Assembly: GCA_030145365.1 (NCBI GenBank)
Contig: JAQYVS010000234.1
Coordinates: 1-8,501, forward strand
Reading direction: 5' to 3'
Source of the DNA: Desulfofustis sp.
Lineage (GTDB): Bacteria > Desulfobacterota > Desulfobulbia > Desulfobulbales > Desulfocapsaceae
DNA length: 8,501 nt
The position numbers and the translations under genes were made by a program. The notes under the pieces are model-generated. The model did not search any database, was not told where the DNA came from, and saw only the letters and a program-made list of their open reading frames with translations. Below, piece by piece: positions 1-5,372 of the stretch. Within the stretch, counting starts at the first letter, position 1. Every line of letters begins with the position of its first letter.

Positions 1-9
1 AGGCTTTCC

Positions 10-390
10 ATGAAAACGGTTCTTTCTGTATTATGCTGGATTGGTATTGTTGTTATGCTTACCGGTTGTGACAATGGGGATGACGGAGGCACTGCTGTAA
101 ACAATGGCAACTTTCCGGAAGTCAGTTTTACCATTGATGACGATGGCAATATCACCTGTTACAACGCCGATAAAAACGTAATTACCACCAAGCAGATATG
201 TACCTGGAATTGCGCCAACTATAATAACAAAGGTGCCGTTCGCAAGGTAACCTTGTATTTTGATGATGCTTTGGTTTGTCAAGCTACAGGTTTAGATTTT
301 GATCCGGAGACAGGTGAAGAAATAATTACTGAAGAATGTGATAACGAAGTCGCTCTTGTTAAAGAAGATTTTGATATGTGTGTGTTATAA
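10..390 (+). CDS. Cysteine-rich small lipoprotein, function unknown
   Basis: This encodes a 126-residue protein I do not recognise. Residues 1-19 are a lipoprotein signal peptide (Lys2, then a hydrophobic run) ending in the lipobox L-T-G-C with Cys20. Asp at the +2 position (Asp21) would favour retention at the inner membrane by the E. coli rule, which may not apply here. A flexible Asp/Gly/Asn linker follows (about 21-35), then a compact domain. After the lipid-bearing Cys the mature chain has six cysteines (50, 64, 68, 90, 110, 124), enough for three disulfides, which suits a small oxidised periplasmic domain. The start is the first ATG, preceded by a partial AGG ribosome site at the very edge of the window. 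It is convergent with the other genes and ends in its own terminator. Upstream context is outside the window. I am confident it is a real gene but have no functional call. Confidence 0.8.
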   Translation: MKTVLSVLCWIGIVVMLTGCDNGDDGGTAVNNGNFPEVSFTIDDDGNITCYNADKNVITTKQICTWNCANYNNKGAVRKVTLYFDDALVCQATGLDFDPETGEEIITEECDNEVALVKEDFDMCVL

Positions 391-430
391 TGATTAATTA
401 CCGCTGATTTCCGCTGCAATCTGAGTTGTT

Positions 431-469
431 AAGGCTGCAGAGACTATCACAGTCTCTGCAGCCTTTTTT
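431..469 (+). terminator. Rho-independent terminator of the lipoprotein gene
   Basis: A 15-bp perfect inverted repeat (arms 431-445 and 451-465, starting AAGGCTGCAG) encloses a 5-nt ATCAC loop and runs into a T-tract at 464-469. It lies about 40 nt after the lipoprotein stop codon. On the minus strand the stem is followed by AACAACTCAG, so no U-tract exists for the convergent gene. It therefore looks directional for the plus strand, although the stem could still stabilise the 3' end of the opposing mRNA. Confidence 0.92.
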
Positions 470-932
470 ATTGAACGCTCTCCGTTATCGTAAAATATTT
501 AGTAACTACCAGTTCATCATTGAGATAGGTTTCGACACTCCACTCTCCAAAATTTTCCTCATGAAAATCCTGATTTGAAAACATCGAAGCCATCGGCCCC
601 TTTTTACTGAGCTTAAACCAGAAATATATTCCACGTGTATTTTTCTCAGCTTGAGCGATGAAACTATGTTTGTCCGAGCGAATCATACCCCGCTTTTTAT
701 GAATCCAATTGGCATGCATCGTATGCTCACCAGGTGTAATCCCCGTACACTCTATAATCAGATAAACCTTTTCATATGGGGAAAATTGACTGACCTCTTT
801 CTCAAAGGCGGTGGTATTGTAGATTGCTCCAGAACACTCCGCCCCATATGACTGCTGCACAAGCAGCATTAAAACCATAGTGCTGACAATTACAGTGGCA
901 GATGCCCTGGGGGATGATATCAATTTCAACAT
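468..932 (-). CDS. Exported protein of unknown function, possible beta-sandwich
   Basis: This encodes a 154-residue protein I cannot assign to a family. Residues 1-31 read as a Sec signal peptide: basic N-terminus, a hydrophobic stretch at 12-25, and probable cleavage after Tyr-Gly-Ala (31). The mature part is about 123 residues with two cysteines (33 and 62), enough for one disulfide. Alternating hydrophobic segments, an early P-G-E-H-T-M turn, and a closing G-E-W-S-V-E then K-Y-F-T-I pattern resemble a single Ig-like or other beta-sandwich domain. That fold call is inference only. The ATG overlaps the end of the crotonase gene by 7 nt (ATGTTGA) with only a weak GGAA ribosome site, so translation is probably coupled to the upstream gene. 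The stop codon lies inside the T-tract of the convergent gene's terminator. Confidence 0.75.
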   Translation of the reverse strand: MLKLISSPRASATVIVSTMVLMLLVQQSYGAECSGAIYNTTAFEKEVSQFSPYEKVYLIIECTGITPGEHTMHANWIHKKRGMIRSDKHSFIAQAEKNTRGIYFWFKLSKKGPMASMFSNQDFHEENFGEWSVETYLNDELVVTKYFTITESVQ

Positions 933-1702
933 TGCTTCCAGACGGGGTTTCTTTTTTCAAAAAAGGCGTTTACTCCTTCCTTCGCATCATGACTGGAACA
1001 GAGCCTGGCAAAGGCTTCGTTCATTAGGTCGAACTGACGGAAGTAGTCCATGTCCTCGGAGGAGTAATAGGCTTTTTTAGCAATCTGGACGGCAACAGGG
1101 CTCTTCTGGGCCAGTTCTGCTGCCCAGGCCATGGTTTGTTCTTCCAATTCATCTTTGGCGACAATCCGGTTGATCAACCCCAGCTCTTTTGCTTCATCGG
1201 CTTTAATCAGGTTCCCGTAAAGCAGCAATTCCAGCGCCTTTTTACGCCCTACACAGCGAGCCACCGGGATTACCGGGCCGACACAATTCAGTCCAACATT
1301 GATGGCCGTAAGCCCCATTTTAGTATTTTCAGCAGCAATGGCCAGGTCCGCAGCCGCCACCAGTCCCATCCCGTTTGCCGCCGCAACCCCCTGGACCTGA
1401 GCAATAACCGGTTTCTTCATCCTGGCGATGGTGATTAAAGGCTGCTCCATATGTTCGATCCAGGCCTGGTATTCCAGTGTTGTTTTATCGACCAGTTCAT
1501 TGACATCAATTCCAGCGCAGAAGGCCTTTCCGGCTCCTTTGACAACGATGACCCGGACATTCTGATCGGCATCCATGTCCAGCAAAGCTTCGGAAAGTTC
1601 CCCAGCCATCGGAGAATTGAAGGTATTAAGATTTTCCGGACGGTTCAAAGTAATTGAGCCGACAAAATTATCTCCTTTTTCTATTATCAGATGTTCAGCC
1701 AT
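926..1702 (-). CDS. Crotonase-superfamily protein, enoyl-CoA hydratase-like (ECHDC3-like)
   Basis: A cytoplasmic crotonase-fold protein of 258 residues, the normal length for the family. Visible landmarks are the first oxyanion-hole segment K-A-F-C-A-G-I-D (about 59-66), the second segment around Q-G-V-A-A-A-N-G-M-G (104-113), and the C-terminal D-A-K-E-G-V-N-A-F-F-E-K-R tail typical of these enzymes. By alignment from memory with rat mitochondrial enoyl-CoA hydratase, the two catalytic glutamates (Glu144 and Glu164) are Gly113 and Ala133 here. Ordinary hydratase activity is therefore doubtful. The G-L-N-C-V-G-P-V-I-P-V-A-R and R-K-K-A-L-E stretch resembles the ECHDC3 branch. I chose the ATG at 1702 because GGAGG lies 5 nt upstream; an in-frame ATG at 1714 would add four residues but lacks a clear ribosome site. 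The gene sits beyond the rnf-apbE terminator. A CoA-thioester ligand is likely; the substrate is unknown. Confidence 0.88.
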   Translation of the reverse strand: MAEHLIIEKGDNFVGSITLNRPENLNTFNSPMAGELSEALLDMDADQNVRVIVVKGAGKAFCAGIDVNELVDKTTLEYQAWIEHMEQPLITIARMKKPVIAQVQGVAAANGMGLVAAADLAIAAENTKMGLTAINVGLNCVGPVIPVARCVGRKKALELLLYGNLIKADEAKELGLINRIVAKDELEEQTMAWAAELAQKSPVAVQIAKKAYYSSEDMDYFRQFDLMNEAFARLCSSHDAKEGVNAFFEKRNPVWKQC

Positions 1703-1707
1703 GATTT

Positions 1708-1712
1708 CCTCC
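1708..1712 (-). promoter_or_regulatory. Shine-Dalgarno site that sets the crotonase start
   Basis: GGAGG on the minus strand lies 5 nt before the ATG at 1700-1702. It overlaps the alternative ATG at 1712-1714, which itself has no good ribosome site, so the downstream ATG is preferred. Confidence 0.7.
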
Positions 1713-1741
1713 ATCGACCATCAGATTTGAGCCCCTAAAAC

Positions 1742-1776
1742 AAAAAAAGAGGAGCCGGTTTGTACAACCGCTCCTC
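1742..1776 (-). terminator. Rho-independent terminator after apbE (rnf operon end)
   Basis: The arms are 1766-1776 and 1749-1760 with one bulged C at 1755 and a 5-nt loop (1761-1765). Reading on the minus strand the stem GAGGAGCGGTT pairs with its complement and is followed by seven Ts (1742-1748). The hairpin begins 26 nt after the apbE stop. The plus-strand side has only a short CTTTTATC tail, so it is best assigned to the rnf-apbE transcript. It separates that operon from the crotonase gene. Confidence 0.88.
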
Positions 1777-1778
1777 CT

Positions 1779-1806
1779 TTTATCATTATCTTAAAAAGTC
1801 TGTCAA
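1779..1806 (-). promoter_or_regulatory. Candidate sigma-70-type promoter for the crotonase gene
   Basis: A perfect TTGACA at 1801-1806 overlaps the apbE stop codon. It is followed, 16 nt on, by GATAAA (1779-1784), which matches four of six bases of the TATAAT consensus. Initiation about 7 nt downstream would fall near 1772, inside the 5' arm of the terminator hairpin. The assignment rests on sequence match alone. Confidence 0.3.
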
Positions 1807-2852
1807 CTATGCCAGCTCGCCGAGGCCTTTATAGATCCGTTTCTGTTCAGGATGAAACTCTCGAGCCCGGGTCTGCTTTCTATGATCTTCAGACCTTCGC
1901 TGGCTTCAAGGACAAACAGAGTGGTTGACAATGCATCGGCTTCCATTACGGTCGGTGCCCTCACCGTCACACTTGCTGCCAGCTGCGGAGAACGACCGGA
2001 TCGACCGTCAACGATATGGTGGAATAATTTTTCATTATCGTAAAACACTTCATAGTTACCCGAAGTAGCAACCGCTCCATCACCCATTTTAATAAGATCG
2101 GGAAACGCTCGATTTTTATCCGGATCCTGGATTGCCACAGTCCATTTGGCACCTTTGGCGGCCGCTCCTGAAGTGCGAATATCACCACCGGCATTGATCA
2201 GGTGATTTTTGATACCGTATCGACTCAAAACCTCTGAGGCTCGATCAACAATATAGCCTTTGGCAATACCATCAAGTGTTATACCCATACCAGGCTTTCC
2301 AAAGGAGATGCGATTCTTGCTCACCGTGAGCTGAGTGGATCCGACTCCTTTAAGCGCTCCCTCGATCTCACTGTCTGAAGGTATCTTACCCGTATCGAAA
2401 CGCTGCTGATAAAGATCAAGCAGAGGTTTGACCGTTATATCAAAACCCCCGTCAGTCTGGTGGTGAAAAAGAAGAGATTGCTCAATCACCTCTGAGACCT
2501 CGGCCGGTACTTCAACTAAAACTCCGGAACGATTCAATTCAGCAATGGGTGAACTCGGGTTATGTCTTGATAGCAGCAAGCCAAGTCGATTAATCTCATC
2601 AAAGGCCCGGCCAAATGCCTCTTCAGCCTGATCCCTGGACGGATGAATTGCCGTCATGGCCACAAAGGTTCCCATGGCCAGCTTGGTTTGGGAAACCTTA
2701 TACTGCTTTTTATTAAACCAAAGTGCCTCAGCCTGTTCGGTGGGCAGCAGGGACCCGGCCATGGTGCTGAGGCCGAGCAACCCGGAAAGTTTCAACAATT
2801 TCCTTCGCTTGTTGTCACATCCAGAACTATTGTCCATTCTGCGAGATTCCAT
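1803..2852 (-). CDS. apbE: ApbE-family FAD:protein FMN transferase
   Basis: A periplasmic flavin transferase that, in this family, uses FAD and Mg2+ to attach FMN to a Thr in (S/T)-G/x-A-T motifs. Its likely substrates are RnfD and RnfG from the same operon. The protein is 349 residues. Residues 1-44 look like a Tat signal: K-R-R-K-L-L-K (15-21), then a hydrophobic stretch and A-E-A. There is no lipobox Cys, unlike the lipoprotein ApbEs. Core motifs are M-G-T-F (60-63), G-F-D-I-T-V-K-P-L (136-144), L-D-G-I-A-K-G-Y (193-200), N-A-G-G-D (220-224), V-A-T-S-G-N-Y (261-267), H-I-V-D-G-R-S-G (279-286) and A-D-A-L-S-T (305-310, metal-binding Asp306 and Thr310). It begins 22 nt after rnfB with an AGG ribosome site; an in-frame ATG at residue 6 is an alternative start that keeps the Tat motif. 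Confidence 0.95.
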   Translation of the reverse strand: MESRRMDNSSGCDNKRRKLLKLSGLLGLSTMAGSLLPTEQAEALWFNKKQYKVSQTKLAMGTFVAMTAIHPSRDQAEEAFGRAFDEINRLGLLLSRHNPSSPIAELNRSGVLVEVPAEVSEVIEQSLLFHHQTDGGFDITVKPLLDLYQQRFDTGKIPSDSEIEGALKGVGSTQLTVSKNRISFGKPGMGITLDGIAKGYIVDRASEVLSRYGIKNHLINAGGDIRTSGAAAKGAKWTVAIQDPDKNRAFPDLIKMGDGAVATSGNYEVFYDNEKLFHHIVDGRSGRSPQLAASVTVRAPTVMEADALSTTLFVLEASEGLKIIESRPGLESFILNRNGSIKASASWHS

Positions 2853-2874
2853 CTGATTTACCTATCTCTTATGA

Positions 2875-3750
2875 TTAGCCGGCCATTTTCAAACCGCTTT
2901 CAACATCTCTGGCAATAACGTGCTTCTCTTCATACGTTCTGAATATATCCCGGGGACACTTAGTGACGCAGGCCTCTTCACAAGACGGTCCGTATTCAAT
3001 ACAGGCCTTATGATCGATTTTAATTTTATTGTCTTCGTAGGTGACGGCATCTGCGGGACACGCTTTGACACACAACTTGCAGCCGATACAACCAACCTTG
3101 CAGACAGCCATCACTGCTTTTCCCAAATCCTTGGTGGAACAGGGCACCCAGACCCGAGCCTTCATGGTCTGAATTTCAATAATATTTTTGGGGCAAGTCT
3201 TGACACAGACCCCGCAGCTGACGCACTTATCGGGATTAACGACGGGGAAATTTTCGACCATCTCAATGGCATCAAACGGGCAGGCTTCACCACATTCACC
3301 AAAACCAATACAGGCATACTGGCAGGAGGCAGGTCCACCATATCCCAGATTGGCAGCAGTACATGAGGCAAAACCGATATAACGATGTTTATGACTGACT
3401 CGCCCCTCGATCCTCGAACAGCGGACAACGGCCATGGTATCTTCCACTGCGGTCATTTTTTTACCGGTCAGCGTGGCCACACGTTCTGCAACTGCCTCTT
3501 TTCCAGGAAAACAGAGGTTGGCCGGCACATCGGGATTCGTTACCACCTCAATGGCATACCCTTCGCACCCCGGATATCCGCAGCCGCCACAATTGGCCAG
3601 CGGTAACGATTCAAGAACTTCTTCAATAAGCGGATTTGTTTCCACAGCAAATTTTTGAGCTGCGATAGCCAGGCCAATACCAAAAAGCAAGCCAATACAG
3701 CCAAGCAAAACGAGTCCGCCAATCGCCAGTTTTAATAATTCAAAATCCAT
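2875..3750 (-). CDS. rnfB: RnfB, polyferredoxin subunit of the Rnf complex
   Basis: The ferredoxin-side subunit, anchored in the membrane with its Fe-S domains in the cytoplasm. It has 291 residues, longer than E. coli RsxB (about 190) and closer to the polyferredoxin form seen in acetogens. One N-terminal helix (about 8-30) is followed by a C-G-G-C-G-Y-P-G-C cluster motif (Cys54, 57, 62, then 80). After it come C-x3-C-x5-C-x3-C (143, 147, 153, 157), a classic C-x2-C-x2-C-x3-C-P (176, 179, 182, 186), another (221, 224, 227, 231), and a last set with odd spacing (250, 257, 261, 265). Extra cysteines occur at 111, 130, 204 and 217. The A-C-I-G-F-G-E-C stretch is typical of long RnfB proteins. 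The ribosome site is weak (GTGAG before an A-run), and it lies 42 nt after rnfA. Confidence 0.96.
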   Translation of the reverse strand: MDFELLKLAIGGLVLLGCIGLLFGIGLAIAAQKFAVETNPLIEEVLESLPLANCGGCGYPGCEGYAIEVVTNPDVPANLCFPGKEAVAERVATLTGKKMTAVEDTMAVVRCSRIEGRVSHKHRYIGFASCTAANLGYGGPASCQYACIGFGECGEACPFDAIEMVENFPVVNPDKCVSCGVCVKTCPKNIIEIQTMKARVWVPCSTKDLGKAVMAVCKVGCIGCKLCVKACPADAVTYEDNKIKIDHKACIEYGPSCEEACVTKCPRDIFRTYEEKHVIARDVESGLKMAG

Positions 3751-3792
3751 TTTTTCTCACTATTACGGTAACAAACATTCGACTACTTCCGA

Positions 3793-4734
3793 TCAGAATA
3801 GCTTCAGACCGGAAAAACCTAGAAATGCCATGGCAAATTGCCCGGCCACGATAAATGCGATCGGCAGTCCTTTAAAAGAAGGGGGTACTTTTGCAAGCTC
3901 CACCCGCTCACTGACCGAACTCATCAGATACAGCGCCAGAAGAAAGCCGCCGCCGGCCCCCAGACTGAGCATGAACGTCTCAAAATAGTTGTACTCGTTA
4001 CTGGCCATCAAGAGGGGAACGGCGATGATGACACAGTTGGCGATAACCAGAACCAGATACACCCCAAACGATTTAAACAGTACCGGGTTAACCTTACGCA
4101 GAACGGTATCCACCGCCTGAACCGTCAGCGACGTCAAACCGATGAATATGACGATCTGCAGATAATCAAGACTGTAAGGTTTCAGCACGTATTGATACAA
4201 TACCCAGCTCATGGAAACAGAAACAACGATGACAATGGTGAAAACCACTCCCATTCCTTTGGCTGTTTCCTTGCGTTTAGAAGTACCGAAGAAAACACAG
4301 AGTCCTAAATATTTGGTGAAGACAAAATTATTTATCAGCAGTGCTGATATCAAAATCGATATCAAATATCCAAAATAGGATTTACTGACGGAGAACGAAC
4401 TCTGTTCAACACCACCAATACCAATGGTATTGACGATATGCGTCTTTGAACTGTTCAAAGAATCGGCAAAGCTCAGAACCACCTGTTTTCCATCTTCGGA
4501 AACGGTTATAGAAGAAATACTCAATCGGATATCGGGATCTGATTCTTCAAAGACAATGTAGTTTTTCGGATCAGCTGCTTTGTTTTTATCAACAGGACTG
4601 CTGAAATCAATGACAATCTCGTTGTCAGCCCCAAAGTCGGTGTCCGAAACAATCCCTGCAGCCTGGCCGACGGAGCTGAAACCGATCACTCCCAGGACAG
4701 CAAACAAGAATGTGAGATATTTTATCTGGTTCAT
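3793..4734 (-). CDS. rnfA: RnfA membrane subunit with N-terminal signal peptide and Ig-like domain
   Basis: An integral membrane subunit that, with RnfE, forms the core holding an intramembrane [2Fe-2S] cluster. Usual length is about 190 residues; this one is 313. Residues 1-26 read as a Sec signal peptide ending V-G-Q-A-A. Residues 27-117 look like an SbsA/Big_5-type Ig domain (I-D-F-S-S-P-V-D, P-K-N-Y-I-V, D-G-K-Q-V-V-L-S-F). From about 119 the canonical RnfA begins, with I-N-N-F-V-F and the cluster ligands Cys146 (L-G-L-C) and Cys234 (A-N-C) both present. The positively charged S-K-R-K loop after the first helix places the N-terminus outside, matching a periplasmic extra domain. The ATG has an AGGGG-type ribosome site and lies 3 nt after the rnfE stop. 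The only possible internal starts near the canonical one are TTG codons (residues 124, 128) without a well-placed ribosome site, so the fusion looks genuine. Confidence 0.93.
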   Translation of the reverse strand: MNQIKYLTFLFAVLGVIGFSSVGQAAGIVSDTDFGADNEIVIDFSSPVDKNKAADPKNYIVFEESDPDIRLSISSITVSEDGKQVVLSFADSLNSSKTHIVNTIGIGGVEQSSFSVSKSYFGYLISILISALLINNFVFTKYLGLCVFFGTSKRKETAKGMGVVFTIVIVVSVSMSWVLYQYVLKPYSLDYLQIVIFIGLTSLTVQAVDTVLRKVNPVLFKSFGVYLVLVIANCVIIAVPLLMASNEYNYFETFMLSLGAGGGFLLALYLMSSVSERVELAKVPPSFKGLPIAFIVAGQFAMAFLGFSGLKLF

Positions 4735-4737
4735 TAC

Positions 4738-5352
4738 TTACCCCTCTTTTCTTGCTGCATAAAATGTTTCTATCCAGTTGAAAAAACCCATCATCAGGCC
4801 AACAACAAAGAAACCGGCACTCGGCAGAATAAAGAAAAGCAGTGGTTTAAAACCAAGTACGTCGTGACCCAAAATTGCCCCGGAACCAAGAAGCTCACGA
4901 ACAAAGCCGATAACCACCATTCCGACCAAAAAACCGAGCCCCATACCAAGCCCGTCCCAGAAAGAAGAACTGACCTTTTCTTTGCAGGCGAACATCTCAA
5001 GCCGCATGGTAATGATCGCAAAGGCCACGATGATCTTGACAAAAATACCCATTTGGGCGTACGCCACTGGAAAAAAGGCTGCCAGGCTCAGGTCAATCAC
5101 CGTTACCCAAGTGGCAATGGTCAGGGTATAGGTGGGAATACGGATTCGGGGATGAATAAAATTTTTCAGTAAGGATATCGTAACACTTGAAAAAACCTGT
5201 ACAAAAAGCACAGCGATTCCAAGCATCACGCCATTCATCACCGTGGTAGAAATACCAACCGCCGGACACATTGAAAGTGCCAGCTTAAAAATCGGATTCT
5301 CTTTTAGAATTCCGTTGGCAACAAGTTGAAAATGAGACTTTTCGTTAGCCAC
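4738..5352 (-). CDS. rnfE: RnfE membrane subunit, lacking one conserved cluster cysteine
   Basis: The RnfE subunit has 204 residues, close to the usual length, with six predicted membrane segments and an inverted topology relative to RnfA. Family features are G-I-L-K-E-N-P-I-F near the N-terminus, Cys29 in S-M-C-P, R-I-P-T-Y, D-G-L-G-M-G-L-G-F (133-141) and V-R-E-L-L-G-S-G (151-158). The segment that normally reads like I-V-T-N-C-I-V-I-G-R-A-E reads I-V-A-F-A-I-I-T-M-R-L-E here (108-119), so the second cluster ligand is Ala112. A nearby Cys123 sits where Ser is common. The start is GTG at 5350-5352 with GAGGAG 6 nt upstream. It lies 20 nt after rnfG and 3 nt before rnfA, so it is surely co-expressed. 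Identity is clear; whether it binds a normal [2Fe-2S] cluster is not. Confidence 0.94.
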   Translation of the reverse strand: MANEKSHFQLVANGILKENPIFKLALSMCPAVGISTTVMNGVMLGIAVLFVQVFSSVTISLLKNFIHPRIRIPTYTLTIATWVTVIDLSLAAFFPVAYAQMGIFVKIIVAFAIITMRLEMFACKEKVSSSFWDGLGMGLGFLVGMVVIGFVRELLGSGAILGHDVLGFKPLLFFILPSAGFFVVGLMMGFFNWIETFYAARKEG

Positions 5353-5372
5353 GTTGAGCTCCTCTCCTTGTA

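Noticed and set aside
31..282. An 83-codon open frame opposite the lipoprotein gene.
   Set aside because: It is a shadow of the plus-strand gene with no ribosome site or recognisable protein features; the lipoprotein has a lipobox and a terminator.
2920..3366. A 148-codon plus-strand open frame opposite rnfB.
   Set aside because: The minus strand encodes unmistakable Fe-S cluster motifs; the plus frame shows no family features.
3755..3775. Small inverted repeat TTACCGTAA in the rnfA-rnfB gap as a possible operator.
   Set aside because: Four-base arms around one base occur often by chance, and an internal operator in a tightly packed operon is unlikely without more evidence.
3838..4308. A 156-codon plus-strand open frame opposite rnfA.
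   Set aside because: It mirrors conserved RnfA coding sequence and is rich in Gln, His, Asn, Arg and Asp, as expected for the antisense of membrane helices.
3793..4386. A standard-length RnfA beginning near residue 119-128 with the upstream part as a separate gene.
   Set aside because: There is no stop between the parts. The only nearby start candidates are TTG codons (residues 124, 128), with just a GGA 2 nt before the first, while the upstream ATG has a good ribosome site.
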